A stretch of 64,000 bases of DNA from Stutzerimonas stutzeri TS44 (GCA_000263395.1 AJXE01000003.1:1-64000), one strand, 5' to 3'; shown: positions 26,258 through 37,002, counted from the stretch's first letter. The notes: generated by a model not told the origin, from the letters alone. Numbers and translations are program-made.

Positions 26258-26425
26258 TCAGCGTTTCTTCGGCTTCTTCTTGCTGCGGCTCTTCTTGTCC
26301 TGCCCCAGCGGCAGCGCCTGTTCGAAGGCCTTGCGCATCTCTGCGAGGCGCTTGTCGTTCTGCTCATGAATGCGCTTGTCGCGCTCGGCGCTGAAATCGA
26401 TCAGCTTGTCGTCGTCACTGCTCAT
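26258..26425 (-). CDS. Small basic-tailed conserved hypothetical protein
   Basis: A 55-aa protein that starts MSSDDDKLIDFSAERDKRIH and ends in a Lys/Arg-rich tail (KKSRSKKKPKKR). Its ATG overlaps the stop of the alkB-like gene by four bases (ATGA), so it is translationally coupled to it. Predicted mostly helical and cytoplasmic, with an acidic N-terminus and a basic C-terminus that could bind nucleic acid. No known function. Confidence 0.7.
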   Translation of the reverse strand: MSSDDDKLIDFSAERDKRIHEQNDKRLAEMRKAFEQALPLGQDKKSRSKKKPKKR

Positions 26426-27018
26426 GCTCGGGTCCGTGGGTGGATCAGGCGAAAGGTCAGATTGAGGCGCGGCGCCCGGACCTTGCGGGTGCGGGCGATC
26501 TGATGCTGCCAATGATGCTGGGTCGCCCCGCCCATGACCAGTAGCGAGCCATGCTCGAGGGCGATGGAATGCTCGATGCGCTGGCTGCCCTTGCGCCGCA
26601 GATCGAAGCGCCGAGTGGCGCCCAGGCTCAGTGACGCCAGCAGCGGCTCGTGGCCCAGCTCCGGCTCGTCATCGCTGTGCCAGCCCATCGCGTCCTGGCC
26701 GTCACGATAGTAATTGAGCAGCACACCGTTGAATGGCTGTCCCAGCTCGTCTTGCAAGCGCTCGCGTAGCGCCGCGAGCAGGGGCGTCCAGGCAAGCGGC
26801 TCGTGCTGCAGGCCAGAATAGCGATAGCGCGCCTGCGCATCGCCGTACCAGGCCACCTGCCGCGGAATCGCCACGCGGCGGCCGTAAAGGCTGATCTGCG
26901 GCTGTTGCCACGGGGTTTGCTCGATCAGTTCGGCCAGCCAGGCATCCGCCAGCGGCGCCGCGAGCCATTGCGGCAGATAGCGCAGATCGGCATCGGGCAG
27001 CGACAGCGGGTCGGTCAT
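26422..27018 (-). CDS. alkB: AlkB-type 2-oxoglutarate/Fe(II) dioxygenase
   Basis: A 198-aa protein. The iron ligands are GWHSDDEPE (HxD) and the distal His in TQHHWQHQI, and the 2-oxoglutarate Arg pair lies in RLNLTFR; NYYRDGQDAMGWHSDDE is the hallmark of the ALKBH2/3-like bacterial group. It removes methyl groups from 1-methyladenine and 3-methylcytosine in DNA or RNA. The start ATG at 27018 begins MTDPLSLPDADLRYL. It overlaps the small downstream gene by four bases. Confidence 0.9.
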   Translation of the reverse strand: MTDPLSLPDADLRYLPQWLAAPLADAWLAELIEQTPWQQPQISLYGRRVAIPRQVAWYGDAQARYRYSGLQHEPLAWTPLLAALRERLQDELGQPFNGVLLNYYRDGQDAMGWHSDDEPELGHEPLLASLSLGATRRFDLRRKGSQRIEHSIALEHGSLLVMGGATQHHWQHQIARTRKVRAPRLNLTFRLIHPRTRA

Positions 27019-27057
27019 GCGCGGCGACTGCCCGAGCCGAACAATCTGCGGCACGAC

Positions 27058-27357
27058 TCAGACTTCGACATCCACCCACCGGCCCTGGCGCGGGCGCTCG
27101 TCTGCATCATCGCGGGCATCGCCTTCGTTGGGGAGGTCAGGAGCCTGCTCGCCCGGCGTCGATCCGCGCCGCTGCCGCCGACGCTGCTCGTCGCGCAGCA
27201 TCTGCTCGGTTTCCTGCGGATGGCGACGGTCCAGCGCGATGGCACTTTCCCCGGCGGCCGGTTCCACCGGCGCGACGGGCTGAATATCCGGGCGCGGCTT
27301 GACCGCGTCCTGCTGCGCACTGACCGGAAAGACGCCTGAGGGAATGGGTGGCAGCAT
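27058..27357 (-). CDS. Conserved hypothetical protein, disordered
   Basis: A 99-aa protein ([20 protein letters not shown] at the start) rich in Pro, Arg, Glu and Asp, with no membrane segment. Similar short Pseudomonas proteins are often wrongly labelled aspartate-semialdehyde dehydrogenase; no dehydrogenase fold is possible at this length. The ATG at 27357 is chosen because the conserved LPP segment begins there. It is divergent from rapA. Confidence 0.6.
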   Translation of the reverse strand: MLPPIPSGVFPVSAQQDAVKPRPDIQPVAPVEPAAGESAIALDRRHPQETEQMLRDEQRRRQRRGSTPGEQAPDLPNEGDARDDADERPRQGRWVDVEV

Positions 27358-27505
27358 GCGGGAGTCCTGTTGCGCAGCGCGGCGAATCGTCATTTGTCAC
27401 TGTAGCAGGGCCGCTACACTTGCTGTGGTCAAAGGCCCTCGGTCGTCGTCGCTCTCGACGCGGTGTTCCGTTACCATAACCGGCTTTTTTCACAGCGGAG
27501 GCAGC

Positions 27506-30355
27506 ATGGCGCAGCAGTATCTACCGGGGCAACGCTGGATCAGCGACAGCGAAGCCGAACTCGGGCTGGGAACCATCCTGACCCACGACGGGCGAATGCT
27601 CACCGTGCTCTATCCCGCGACCGGCGAAACCCGCCAGTACGCCACCCGCAGCGCGCCACTGACGCGCGTGCGCTTCGCCCCTGGCGACGAGATCACCCAT
27701 TTCGAAGGCTGGAAGATGACCGTGCGCGAAGTCGACGATGTCGACGGCCTGCTGGTCTATCACGGCCTCACCGCACAGAACGAAGCCCGCACCCTGCCGG
27801 AAACCCAGCTGTCGAACTTCATCCAGTTCCGCCTGGCCAGTGACCGCCTGTTCGCCGGCCAGATCGATCCGCTGGCCTGGTTCAGCCTGCGTTATCACAC
27901 CCTGCAGCATCAGAGCGCCCAGCTGCAGTCATCGCTGTGGGGCCTGGGCGGCGTGCGCGCGCAGCCCATCGCGCACCAGCTGCACATCGCCAAGGAAGTC
28001 GCCGACCGCATCGCCCCGCGCGTGCTGCTGGCCGACGAAGTGGGCCTGGGCAAGACCATCGAGGCCGGCCTGATCATCCATCGCCAGCTGCTCTCAGGGC
28101 GCGCCAGCCGCGTGCTGATCCTGGTGCCGGAGAACCTCCAGCACCAGTGGCTGGTGGAGATGCGCCGGCGCTTCAACCTGGAGGTCGCGCTGTTCGACGA
28201 CGAGCGCTTCATCGAAAGCGACGCCAGCAACCCGTTCGAAGACGCCCAGCTCGCGCTGGTCTCGCTGGAATGGCTGAAGGACGACGAACGCGCCCAAGAT
28301 GCCGCCTTCGCCGCCGGCTGGGACCTGCTGGTGGTCGACGAGGCGCACCACCTGGTCTGGCACCCGGACGGCGCCAGCGGCGAATACCAGCTGGTCGAAC
28401 AGCTGGCCGAAGTGATTCCCGGCGTGCTGCTGCTCACCGCGACCCCCGAACAGCTCGGCCAGGACAGCCACTTCGCGCGTCTGCGCCTGCTCGACCGCAA
28501 CCGTTTCCATGACCTGGAGGCCTTCCGCGCCGAAAGCAGCAGCTACCAGCCGGTCGCCCAGGCGGTACAGGAACTGCTCGATGACGGCCGCCTGTCGCAG
28601 GACGCTCACGAGACCATTCACACCTTCCTCGGCGCCGAAGGTGAGGCTCTGCTCGCCGCCGCCACCGATGGCGACATCGAAGCCAGCAGCCGGCTGATCC
28701 GCGAGCTGCTCGACCGTCACGGCACCGGCCGCCTGCTGTTCCGCAATACCCGCGCCGCCGTGCAGGGCTTCCCGGAGCGCCAGCTGCACCCCTATCCGCT
28801 GCCCTGCCCGGTCGAATACATGGAACTGCCGCTGGGTGAGCATGCCGAGCTTTACCCCGAGGTGGCCTTTCAGAGCCAGCAGGACGACGGCGAGGCCGGC
28901 AACCGCTGGTGGCAATTCGACCCGCGCGTCGAATGGCTGATCGACACCCTGAAGATGCTCAAGAAGTACAAGGTGCTGGTGATCTGCGCCCACGCCGAAA
29001 CCGCGCTGGACCTGGAAGACGCGCTGCGCGTGCGCTCCGGGATTCCCGCCACGGTGTTCCACGAGGGCATGAGCATCCTCGAGCGCGACCGTGCCGCGGC
29101 CTATTTCGCCGACGAGGAGTTCGGCGCACAGGTGCTGATCTGCTCCGAGATCGGCTCGGAGGGCCGCAACTTCCAGTTCGCCCATCATCTGGTGCTGTTC
29201 GACCTGCCGGCGCACCCGGACCTGCTCGAACAGCGCATCGGCCGTCTCGACCGTATCGGCCAGCAGCACGTCATCCAGCTGCACGTTACCTATCTGGAAA
29301 CCAGCCCGCAGCAGCGCCTGTTCCAGTGGTATCACGAGGCGCTGAATGCCTTCCTGGCCACCTGCCCGACCGGCAACGCCCTGCAGCACCAGTTCGGCCC
29401 ACGCCTGCTGGCACAGCTGGAAGACGGCGACGACGAGGCGTTCCAGCGCCTGATCGACGAGGCCCGTGCCGAGCGCGAGCGTCTGGAAGCCGAACTGCAC
29501 AGCGGCCGCGACCGCCTGCTGGAACTCAACTCCGGCGGCGGCGAACAGGGCAAGGCGCTGGTCGAGGCCATCGAGGAACAGGACGACCAGTTCGCCCTGC
29601 CGATCTACATGGAGCAGCTGTTCGACGCCTTCGGCATCGACAGCGAGGACCACTCCGAGAACGCCCTGGTGCTGCGCCCCAGCGAGAAGATGCTGGACGC
29701 CAGCTTCCCGCTCGGCGACGACGAGGCAGTCACCATCACCTACGACCGCGAGCAGGCCCTGGCCCGCGAGGACATGCAGTTCCTGACCTGGGAACACCCG
29801 ATGGTGCAGGGCGGCATGGACCTGGTGCTGTCCGGTTCGATGGGCAACACCGCGGTGGCGCTGATCAAGAACAAGGCGCTCAAGCCCGGCACCGTGCTGC
29901 TCGAACTGCTGTTCGTCAGCGAAGTGGTGGCGCCGCGCGCGCTGCAGCTGAGTCGCTTCCTGCCGCCGCTGGCGCTGCGCTGCCTGCTCGATGGCAACGG
30001 CAACGACCTGGCCTCGAAGGTAGCCTTCGATACGCTCAACGATCAGCTGGAAAGCGTGCCGCGCGCCAGCGCCAACAAGTTCGTGCAGGCCCAGCGCGAC
30101 GTGCTCGCCGCGCAGATCGCCGCCGCCGAGAGCAAGATCGCGCCGCGCCATACCGAACGCGTCGCCGAGGCGCAACGCAAGCTCAAGGCCGGACTGGACG
30201 AGGAACTGGCGCGACTGGTGGCGCTGCAGGCGGTCAATCCGAGCGTGCGCGACAGCGAGATCGAAGCGCTGCGCCAGCAGCGCGAGGAAGGTCTGGCCGC
30301 GCTGGAAAAAGCCGCACTGCGCCTGGAGGCGATCCGGGTCCTGGTGGCCGGCTGA
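27506..30355 (+). CDS. rapA: RNA polymerase-associated ATPase RapA
   Basis: A 949-aa SWI2/SNF2-type ATPase. An N-terminal Tudor-like region ([16 protein letters not shown]) is followed by Walker [25 protein letters not shown] ([10 protein letters not shown]), the LLTATP motif, and motif [20 protein letters not shown], then the C-terminal SWI/SNF-associated domain. RapA binds core RNA polymerase and promotes its recycling after termination. ATG at 27506 has GGAGG nearby and begins [11 protein letters not shown], the family start. A GC-rich hairpin without a U-tract follows (30358-30387). Confidence 0.96.
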   Translation: MAQQYLPGQRWISDSEAELGLGTILTHDGRMLTVLYPATGETRQYATRSAPLTRVRFAPGDEITHFEGWKMTVREVDDVDGLLVYHGLTAQNEARTLPETQLSNFIQFRLASDRLFAGQIDPLAWFSLRYHTLQHQSAQLQSSLWGLGGVRAQPIAHQLHIAKEVADRIAPRVLLADEVGLGKTIEAGLIIHRQLLSGRASRVLILVPENLQHQWLVEMRRRFNLEVALFDDERFIESDASNPFEDAQLALVSLEWLKDDERAQDAAFAAGWDLLVVDEAHHLVWHPDGASGEYQLVEQLAEVIPGVLLLTATPEQLGQDSHFARLRLLDRNRFHDLEAFRAESSSYQPVAQAVQELLDDGRLSQDAHETIHTFLGAEGEALLAAATDGDIEASSRLIRELLDRHGTGRLLFRNTRAAVQGFPERQLHPYPLPCPVEYMELPLGEHAELYPEVAFQSQQDDGEAGNRWWQFDPRVEWLIDTLKMLKKYKVLVICAHAETALDLEDALRVRSGIPATVFHEGMSILERDRAAAYFADEEFGAQVLICSEIGSEGRNFQFAHHLVLFDLPAHPDLLEQRIGRLDRIGQQHVIQLHVTYLETSPQQRLFQWYHEALNAFLATCPTGNALQHQFGPRLLAQLEDGDDEAFQRLIDEARAERERLEAELHSGRDRLLELNSGGGEQGKALVEAIEEQDDQFALPIYMEQLFDAFGIDSEDHSENALVLRPSEKMLDASFPLGDDEAVTITYDREQALAREDMQFLTWEHPMVQGGMDLVLSGSMGNTAVALIKNKALKPGTVLLELLFVSEVVAPRALQLSRFLPPLALRCLLDGNGNDLASKVAFDTLNDQLESVPRASANKFVQAQRDVLAAQIAAAESKIAPRHTERVAEAQRKLKAGLDEELARLVALQAVNPSVRDSEIEALRQQREEGLAALEKAALRLEAIRVLVAG

Positions 30356-30357
30356 GC

Positions 30358-30388
30358 GGAGGGCGGCGGGTTAGCCTGCCGCCCTCCG
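30358..30388. terminator. Hairpin between rapA and the CHAD gene
   Basis: GGAGGGCGGCGGG-TTAG-CCTGCCGCCCTCC forms a strong hairpin between convergent stops; it lacks a U-tract, so termination is only likely, not certain. Confidence 0.5.
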
Positions 30389-30402
30389 AAGGCACCGGGC
30401 GT

Positions 30403-31311
30403 TCAGCCCTGCTCGCTGCGCGCGATGCGCCAGTAGGCGTCGAAGCGCGTCACCAGCGCTTTCGGCTTCTCGGCAAACAGCCGATGCCCCAGACGCCGCG
30501 CCAGTTGCTGCAGCTGCGCACGCCGACGCTCGATGCAACGCCGCAGTTGCTCGTGGGTTTGCGCCTCGCCGAACAGTTCCGGCTCGCGCTGCATCAGTTG
30601 CTGCATCACCGCCAGATCGTGATCGTCGCCCAGCGCGTCGGCGACCCGCTTGAGCTGTTCGCACCGCCGCTCCATCGCCTCCGGCCAGCACGGCGACAGC
30701 AACTGGCAGTGATACCAGTGATCCTTCACGCGCTTGCGCCACTCGTGCAGCAGTTCGTCGCTGCCGGCCTTCTCGGCACGCGCCAGGTCGCGCACGCCAT
30801 CGGCATAGGTCCGCTTCAGCCCGTCCGCCAGCAGGGCAAAGCCCTTGCCTGCGAGTTGCCATTGTCTGGCGTCCGCGGTCAGCGCGCGCAGCTCGCCCAG
30901 TACCTGCGCGACCTCCTCTTCGACGCCGGCATGCACCTCGCCATCCGGTGCGGCACGCTGCTGCAGCCGCACGCGCACCTGGCGCAGCGCTTCGCTGCCG
31001 AACAATCGCCGGTTGCGCCGCGCCAGCGCGTCCCAGCTTTCCAGCATGGCCGCGGCATCGCGTGATTCGGCCAGCCGTCGGCCCATGTCGCGCAGGCGCC
31101 GGTTGTCGGTCCCGAAACGCCGGCCCAGCGGCTCGCGCACCAGCCGCAGCAATGCACGCAGCTCCTTGAAGCGCTTGCGTGCCCGGTGAATGCCCTCCGC
31201 GCGCTCCGCCGATGCGGCCCCCAGCACCTGGATCGCCTTGTCGATGCGATTCAGCGCAGCCTTGCGCACCTCCTTGGCGGCATTGCGTGACGAGCGTATC
31301 CGGTAGGCCAT
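30403..31311 (-). CDS. CHAD domain protein
   Basis: A 302-aa, strongly basic, helical protein made of one CHAD domain. Conserved His and basic residues typical of CHAD are visible: EGIHRARKRFKELRALLRLV, LLHEWRKRVKDHWYHCQLL and ALGDDHDLAVM. CHAD domains bind inorganic polyphosphate and often locate to polyP granules. ATG at 31311 begins MAYRIRSSRNAAKEVRKAAL; the frame upstream reads into yegD. No CYTH partner domain is present. Confidence 0.88.
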   Translation of the reverse strand: MAYRIRSSRNAAKEVRKAALNRIDKAIQVLGAASAERAEGIHRARKRFKELRALLRLVREPLGRRFGTDNRRLRDMGRRLAESRDAAAMLESWDALARRNRRLFGSEALRQVRVRLQQRAAPDGEVHAGVEEEVAQVLGELRALTADARQWQLAGKGFALLADGLKRTYADGVRDLARAEKAGSDELLHEWRKRVKDHWYHCQLLSPCWPEAMERRCEQLKRVADALGDDHDLAVMQQLMQREPELFGEAQTHEQLRRCIERRRAQLQQLARRLGHRLFAEKPKALVTRFDAYWRIARSEQG

Positions 31312-31366
31312 GACGATCCCCCTGTGCGGCAGCCATCCGACCGAGCGGACACCGTTCGGACTCGGA

Positions 31367-32632
31367 TCAACCGTAGCGCTTGCGCGCCTCGATGGCCAGG
31401 CCGCTGCCGATGCTGCCGAAGCGGTTGCCCTGCGCGTGGCGCGCCCCCGGCAGCAGCTCGGCGACACACTGCCGTAGCGCCGGCACGGCACTCGAACCGC
31501 CGGTGAAGAACACCGTGTCGACCGCGTCATGGCGCACGCCGGCGTCCGCCAGCAAGCGCCCCAGCTCGCCTGCGACGCGTTCGAGCAGCGGCGCGATGGC
31601 ACGCTCGAAGCCGTCGCGGGTCAGCTCCGCCCGCAGCGCCGGCTCGATGCGTTGAAAATCGATGGCATGGGATGCCTGCTCGGTCAGCGCGATCTTGCCG
31701 TGTTCCACCTGCATCGCCAGCCAGTGCCCGGCACGCTGCTCGATCAGGCGGAATAGCCGGTCGATGCCGGTGGGGTCGACGATGTCGTAGCGCATGCTCT
31801 GCAGCGCCCGTTGCGAGGCCGGTGCATAGACCGCGTTGATGGTGTGCCAGGTAGCGAGGTTGAGGTGGGTACTGGTGGGCATCGGCGCGTCGCTCTTCAT
31901 CCGGCTGCCATAGCCGAACAGCGGCATCACCCCGTGCAGGCTGAGCAGCTTGTCGAAATCGGTGCCGCCGATATGCACACCACCGGTGGCGAGGATATCG
32001 GCCTGGCGGTCATCGACCGCGCGGCGCTCGGGCGACAGCCGCACCAGCGAGAAGTCCGAGGTGCCGCCGCCGATGTCGACGATCAGCACGCGCTCCTCGC
32101 GCGCGATGCGCGACTCGTAATCGAACGCCGCGGCGATCGGCTCGTACTGGAACGACACGTCGCGAAAGCCGATCTTGTGCGCTGCCGCCGCGAGCATCTG
32201 CGCCGCTTCGCGATCGGCCTGCGGATCGTCATCGACGAAGAACACCGGGCGCCCCAGCACCACTTCCTCGAACGGCCGCCCGGCCACCGCTTCGGCGCGC
32301 TGCTTGAGGGTGCCGAGGAACAGACCGAGGATGTCCTTGAACGGCATGGCGCTGCCGAGCACGGTGGTTTCGCTCTTCAGCAGCTTGGAACCCAGCAGGC
32401 TCTTGAGCGAGCGCATCAGCCGGCCTTCGTAGCCCTCGAGGTATTCGTTCAGCGCCTGGCGACCGTAGACCGGCCGGCGCTCCTCGGTGTTGAAGAACAC
32501 CACCGAAGGCAGCGTCGGCTGCTCACCTTCCAGCGCGATCAGCGCATCGACATCCGGCCGCCACCAGCCGACCGTGGAATTGGAGGTGCCGAAGTCGATG
32601 CCACAGGCGCGGGCGGGCGAAGCGTTCTGCAT
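31367..32632 (-). CDS. yegD: Hsp70 family chaperone-like protein (YegD)
   Basis: A 421-aa actin-fold ATPase without the DnaK substrate domain. Phosphate 1 loop GIDFGTSNSTVGWW, phosphate 2 loop VLIVDIGGGTSDFSLVRLS and the adenosine motif FFTGGSSAVPAL are visible. It matches the YegD group of Hsp70-like proteins, whose clients are unknown. The CHAD gene lies 55 bp downstream on the same strand and may be cotranscribed. Confidence 0.88.
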   Translation of the reverse strand: MQNASPARACGIDFGTSNSTVGWWRPDVDALIALEGEQPTLPSVVFFNTEERRPVYGRQALNEYLEGYEGRLMRSLKSLLGSKLLKSETTVLGSAMPFKDILGLFLGTLKQRAEAVAGRPFEEVVLGRPVFFVDDDPQADREAAQMLAAAAHKIGFRDVSFQYEPIAAAFDYESRIAREERVLIVDIGGGTSDFSLVRLSPERRAVDDRQADILATGGVHIGGTDFDKLLSLHGVMPLFGYGSRMKSDAPMPTSTHLNLATWHTINAVYAPASQRALQSMRYDIVDPTGIDRLFRLIEQRAGHWLAMQVEHGKIALTEQASHAIDFQRIEPALRAELTRDGFERAIAPLLERVAGELGRLLADAGVRHDAVDTVFFTGGSSAVPALRQCVAELLPGARHAQGNRFGSIGSGLAIEARKRYG

Positions 32633-32738
32633 GGTGCGTACCGGACTGCCAAAAAACGGCCGCGCAGTGTACTGGAGCCGGCGCGCCGATGCAGTCCGGC
32701 TGTCGTATCCCTATGCCAACGGCAGGTCGCGCGATGGC

Positions 32739-33521
32739 TCAGCGCGCCTGCCATTCGGCCAGCCAGCCCAGGCTCGCCGCGGTGCCGGCCTCGCCCGGCT
32801 TATACTCGGCGCCGAGCCAGCCCGTGTAGCCGCTCGCCTGCAGGGTCTGCAGCGCGGTGCTGAAGTCGACCTCGCCGCTGCCCGGCGCCCCCCGCCCGGG
32901 ACAGTCGGCGAACTGCACGTGGCCGATGCGACCGCGCAGTTGCGCGACGCACCCGGTCAGGTCCAGGCCCTGACGTGCCATGTGGTAGAGGTCCAGCTGG
33001 CCCTGGCAGTTGGGATGATTGACGCGCTCCAGCAAGGCGGCGAGATCGGCGGCGCTGTTGATCAGGAAGCCCGGCATGTCCAGCGGATTGATCGCTTCGC
33101 AGAGCACGCGAATGCCGAGCATGTCGAAGGCTTCGGCGGCCATCCACAGATTGTGTTCGAGCGTCTCCAGCGCTTCCTCGCGCGCCACGCCTTCGGCCAG
33201 CCGCCCCGGCAGGACGTTGACGCAGGCCGGGCGGACCATCAGCGCGTAGGTCAACGCCTCCTGCAACGCCGCCTCGAACTCGGCCTGACGCTCCGGCACC
33301 GCCGCAAGCCCCGCGCCGCCCTGCATCAGATCGCCGACCGGCAGGTTGATCAGCACCAGCGGCAGCCCGGCGCGGTCGAGCAGCCCCTTGAGCAGCACGG
33401 CCGGCAGCTCGTAGGGGAACTGGATTTCCACGCCGTCGAAACCGGCGACCCGCGCGGCAAGCACCCGCTCGGCCAGCGGCACTTCGCTGAACAGCAGCGA
33501 CAGGTTGGCGGCGATCTTCAT
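32739..33521 (-). CDS. hyi: Hydroxypyruvate isomerase-like TIM-barrel protein
   Basis: A 260-aa AP-endonuclease-2-fold sugar isomerase. It starts MKIAANLSLLFSEVPLAERV and includes EAINPLDMPGFLINS, QLDLYHMARQG, GHVQFADCPGRGAPGSGEVD and a C-terminal GWLGAEYKP, all expected in Hyi, which interconverts hydroxypyruvate and tartronate semialdehyde. The metal-binding Glu, Asp, His and Glu are in those motifs. The ATG overlaps the stop of the reductase gene by four bases. Glyoxylate carboligase (gcl), the usual partner, is not in the window. Confidence 0.88.
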   Translation of the reverse strand: MKIAANLSLLFSEVPLAERVLAARVAGFDGVEIQFPYELPAVLLKGLLDRAGLPLVLINLPVGDLMQGGAGLAAVPERQAEFEAALQEALTYALMVRPACVNVLPGRLAEGVAREEALETLEHNLWMAAEAFDMLGIRVLCEAINPLDMPGFLINSAADLAALLERVNHPNCQGQLDLYHMARQGLDLTGCVAQLRGRIGHVQFADCPGRGAPGSGEVDFSTALQTLQASGYTGWLGAEYKPGEAGTAASLGWLAEWQAR

Positions 33522-34402
33522 GACTCGCCCTCCCGGTACAGCTGCACCAGCGTCGCCGGATCGCGCTGCAGGTTGCCCTGGCTGCCGTGCAGGCGCATCA
33601 GCTGCGCAGCGAGGCCGCTCATCGGCGTCGCCGAGCCCTGCTCGCGGGACAGTTTCACCGCGGTATCCAGGTCCTTGAGCAGCGTGCGCACGTGCCATTT
33701 CACCGGCTCGAACTCGCTGGCCGCCATCTGCGGCGCGAGGATCTGCAACGGCCGCGAGTCGGCGAAACCACCGGCCAGCGCTGGCGCCAGCAGGCTGGCA
33801 TCGACCCCGGCACGCTCGGCCAGCGCCACCACCTCGGCGATCACCAGCGCATTGCAGGCGACGATCATCTGGTTGCAGACCTTGCTGACCTGCCCCGCAC
33901 CGACCTCACCCATGTGCGTCAGCCGCTGGCCGAGATGCATCAGCACCGGCCGCACGCGCTCGACATCCTCGACCCGGCCGCCGGCCATGATTGCCAGCGT
34001 GCCGCTCTCCGCCCCCGCGGTGCCGCCGGAGACCGGCGCATCGACCCAGCGCATGCCGCTGCGAAATTCCAGCTCGGCGGCCATGTCGCGCGTCGCGCTG
34101 GGTTCCAGGCTGGAATGATCGACCAGCAGCTTGCCCGGCTTGCCGCCTTCGGCGAGCCCGCCCTTGCCGAACACCACCTCGCGCACGGCGGCCGTATCGG
34201 CCAGGCACAGCAGCACGATATCGGCGGTGCAGAGCTCGGCCGGCGTCGCCACCGCCGTGGCGCCGAGCGCAACCAGTGGCGCGCATTTGTCGGGCGAGCG
34301 GTTCCAGACCAGCAGACGGTAACCGGCCGCCAGCAGGCGGCGACACATCGGCAGGCCCATCAGGCCGATACCGGCGAACGCAAGGGTTGGCAGCGTGGAC
34401 AC
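33518..34402 (-). CDS. glxR: Tartronate semialdehyde reductase / 3-hydroxyisobutyrate dehydrogenase family
   Basis: A 294-aa beta-hydroxyacid dehydrogenase. The NAD(P) site is FAGIGLMGLPMCRRLLAAGY, the substrate motif is DAPVSGGTAGAESGTLAIM and the catalytic Lys sits in GQVSKVCNQM. It would reduce tartronate semialdehyde to glycerate, fitting the overlapping hyi gene. A 3-hydroxyisobutyrate dehydrogenase is the main alternative; the pairing with hyi favours GlxR. Confidence 0.85.
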   Translation of the reverse strand: MSTLPTLAFAGIGLMGLPMCRRLLAAGYRLLVWNRSPDKCAPLVALGATAVATPAELCTADIVLLCLADTAAVREVVFGKGGLAEGGKPGKLLVDHSSLEPSATRDMAAELEFRSGMRWVDAPVSGGTAGAESGTLAIMAGGRVEDVERVRPVLMHLGQRLTHMGEVGAGQVSKVCNQMIVACNALVIAEVVALAERAGVDASLLAPALAGGFADSRPLQILAPQMAASEFEPVKWHVRTLLKDLDTAVKLSREQGSATPMSGLAAQLMRLHGSQGNLQRDPATLVQLYREGES

Positions 34403-34526
34403 GGGGCAGCTCCTCGGAAAACGGTGAAGGCGCCGATTCTAGGCGCGAAAACCGGTCATGGCTAAGCACGACCGTCCGCACCTATAATCGCCGCGCTTTT
34501 TCCGCCATTGAACCGGAGAACCCTCA

Positions 34527-35378
34527 ATGCTCAAGCGCTCCCTAGCAGCCGTCGCCGGCCTTGCCCTGTCCCTGTCCGTCACCGCTATCCAAGCCGCCGA
34601 AACCCTGCGGGTTTCCGCGATCCCCGACGAAGCCCCCACCGAATTGATCCGCAAGTTCAAGCCGCTGGGCGAGTACCTGGAGAAGGAACTCGGCATGCCG
34701 GTGAAATTCACCCCGGTATCCGACTACGCCGCCGTGGTCGAGGCGCTGGCCTCCGATCGCCTGGACATGGCCTGGCTGGGCGGCTTCACCTTCGTGCAGA
34801 CGCGCCTGAAGACCGGCAACGCCATCCCGCTGGTGCAGCGCGAGCAGGACGAGCAGTTCACCAGCAAGTTCATCACCGCCGATCCCGCGGTCGAATCGCT
34901 GCAGGACCTCAAGGGCAAGACCTTCGCCTTCGGCTCGGTGTCCTCGACCTCGGGCAGCCTGATGCCGCGCTATTTCATGCTCAAGGACGGCATCGAGCCG
35001 GAGCAGTTCTTCTCCCGCATCGCCTATTCCGGCGCGCATGACGCCACTGCCGCCTGGGTTGAAGCCGGCAAGGCCGACGCCGGCGTGCTCAACGCCTCGG
35101 TGTGGGACAAGCTGGTCGCCGCTGGCAAGGTGAACACCGACAAGGTGCGCGTCTTCGCCACCACGCCGACCTACTACGACTACAACTGGACCGTGCGCGG
35201 CACTCTCGATCCGGCCCTGGCCGAGAAGATCAAGGCGGCCTTCCTCGCGCTCGACCCGGCCAACCCGGAACACAAGGCGATCCTCGACCTGCAGGCGGCC
35301 AGCCGCTTCATCGCGACCAAGCCGGAAAACTACGAAGGCATCGAGCAAGCCGCGCGCGCTGCCGGCCTGCTTAAGTGA
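34527..35378 (+). CDS. PhnD-like ABC transporter substrate-binding protein (phosphonate/phosphite/selenate class)
   Basis: A 283-aa periplasmic binding protein with a signal peptide cut after AIQA (residues 1-23). The mature part has [52 protein letters not shown] and [17 protein letters not shown], the PhnD-family layout. Pseudomonas homologs are often annotated as putative selenate-binding proteins; the substrate has not been proven here. Four-base overlap (GTGA) with the ATPase gene marks a tight operon. Confidence 0.88.
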   Translation: MLKRSLAAVAGLALSLSVTAIQAAETLRVSAIPDEAPTELIRKFKPLGEYLEKELGMPVKFTPVSDYAAVVEALASDRLDMAWLGGFTFVQTRLKTGNAIPLVQREQDEQFTSKFITADPAVESLQDLKGKTFAFGSVSSTSGSLMPRYFMLKDGIEPEQFFSRIAYSGAHDATAAWVEAGKADAGVLNASVWDKLVAAGKVNTDKVRVFATTPTYYDYNWTVRGTLDPALAEKIKAAFLALDPANPEHKAILDLQAASRFIATKPENYEGIEQAARAAGLLK

Positions 35379-36178
35379 TCCTCAGCCTGAGCGGCGTGGG
35401 CCACACCCACGCCGACGGTCAGGCTGCGCTGTGCGACATCGAACTGCGGGTCGCCCAGGGCGAACGCGTGGCCATCATCGGACCGTCCGGCGCCGGCAAG
35501 ACCACCCTGCTGCGCCTGCTGGCGACCGCGCTGAAACCGCAGTGCGGCCAGCTGGAACTGCTCGGCCAGCAGCCGTGGGCGCTTTCCGTCGCGCAACGCC
35601 AGCGGCTGCGCGCGCGCATCGGGCTGATCCACCAGGCGCCGCCCCTGCCGCCGCGGCAACGGGTGGTCACTGCGGTACTCGCCGGTCGTCTCGGCCAGTG
35701 GTCGCTCGGCCGCAGCCTGCTCAGCCTGATCTACCCGCTGGACGCCGCTGGCGCCGCGGCCGAGCTGGGCCGACTGGATCTGGCCGACAAACTCTACATG
35801 CGCTGCGACCAGCTTTCCGGCGGCCAGCTGCAGCGCGTCGGCATCGCCCGCGTGCTCTATCAGGCGCCGGAGCTGATCCTCGCCGACGAGCCGGTGTCGG
35901 CGATGGATCCGGTGCTCGCCAACTACACCCTCGGCGTACTCAACCGCGAGGCGCAGCAGCGCAACGCCACGCTGCTGGCCAGCCTGCACGCCGTCGATCT
36001 GGCGCTGCAGCATTTCCCGCGGATCGTCGGCGTGCGCGCCGGGCGCATCCTGTTCGACAAGCCGGCCGCCGCGGTCACGTCCGAAGAGCTGGCGGCGCTG
36101 TATGCCAACGAGCAGCTGGCCCATTCGCCAATCCCCGCCGCGGCCTTCGCGCCGGCCCTGCATATCCCGCGATGCTGA
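35375..36178 (+). CDS. PhnC-like ABC transporter ATP-binding protein
   Basis: A 267-aa ATPase. It has Walker [16 protein letters not shown], signature [20 protein letters not shown] and Walker B ELILADEP followed by the H-loop SLHAVDLAL. The start is GTG at 35375, coupled to the binding-protein stop. It energises the two membrane proteins encoded next. The N-terminal [15 protein letters not shown] part is typical of phosphonate-type ATPases. Confidence 0.9.
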   Translation: MILSLSGVGHTHADGQAALCDIELRVAQGERVAIIGPSGAGKTTLLRLLATALKPQCGQLELLGQQPWALSVAQRQRLRARIGLIHQAPPLPPRQRVVTAVLAGRLGQWSLGRSLLSLIYPLDAAGAAAELGRLDLADKLYMRCDQLSGGQLQRVGIARVLYQAPELILADEPVSAMDPVLANYTLGVLNREAQQRNATLLASLHAVDLALQHFPRIVGVRAGRILFDKPAAAVTSEELAALYANEQLAHSPIPAAAFAPALHIPRC

Positions 36179-37002
36179 ATCCCACTGTTACCCGCGACCC
36201 GGCGGCGCCGGCGCGCCTGCTGCTCACGCTGCTGGCGCTGACGCTGCTGTGGCCGGGGCTTTCGCTCAGCGAGCTGGACCTCGGCGTGCTGTTCGATGGC
36301 AGCAACGCCGAGACGATGGGCATATTCCTCGCCGGCTTCTGGCCCCCGGCGCATGACCAGCCGTTCCTTGCCCTGCTGGCGCAGGCCACGCTGGAGACCC
36401 TCGCCATCGCCACCGCCGGCATGGCGCTGGCGCTGCTGATCGCCCTGCCCGGTGCGCTGCTCGCCACGCGCGCGCTGTCGCTTTCGGCGCTCAGCCGAGG
36501 CGGCCGACCGGCATGGTGGGCACAGGCGCTGCGCTGGCCGGCGCGCGGCCTGCTGATCGTGCTACGCAGCATCCCGGAAATCGTCTGGGCGCTGCTGTTC
36601 GTCCGCGCCGTCGGCCTCGGCCCAACCGCCGGCGTGCTGGCCATCGCCATCACCTACGCCGGCATGCTCGGCAAGGTCTATGCGGAAATCTTCGAGTCGG
36701 TCGATCCGCAACCGGCGCGGGCGCTGCTCGCCGCCGGCAGTTCGCGCCTGCAGGCGTTCTGCTACGGCGTGCTGCCGCAGGCGACCGGCGAGATGCTGTC
36801 GTATTCGGTCTATCGCTGGGAATGCGCGGTTCGCGCCTCGGTGGTGATGGGCTTCGTCGGCGCCGGCGGGCTGGGCCAGCAGATGGACCTGTCGATGCGC
36901 ATGTTCGCCGGGGGCGAGGTCGCCAGCATGCTGCTGACCTTTCTCGCCCTGGTACTGCTGGCCGACCTGCTCAGCCGGCTGCTGCGCTGGAGGTTCGCGT
37001 GA
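36172..37002 (+). CDS. PhnE-like ABC transporter permease 1
   Basis: A 276-aa inner-membrane protein with six or so helices. The permease coupling loop lies in [20 protein letters not shown], and [20 protein letters not shown] is the conserved C-terminal segment of PhnE proteins. ATG at 36172 overlaps the ATPase gene by seven bases. It forms the channel together with permease 2. Confidence 0.9.
   Translation: MLNPTVTRDPAAPARLLLTLLALTLLWPGLSLSELDLGVLFDGSNAETMGIFLAGFWPPAHDQPFLALLAQATLETLAIATAGMALALLIALPGALLATRALSLSALSRGGRPAWWAQALRWPARGLLIVLRSIPEIVWALLFVRAVGLGPTAGVLAIAITYAGMLGKVYAEIFESVDPQPARALLAAGSSRLQAFCYGVLPQATGEMLSYSVYRWECAVRASVVMGFVGAGGLGQQMDLSMRMFAGGEVASMLLTFLALVLLADLLSRLLRWRFA

Noticed and set aside
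28094..30175. A 693-codon minus-strand frame opposite rapA
   Set aside because: Antisense shadow of a gene with clear SNF2 motifs.
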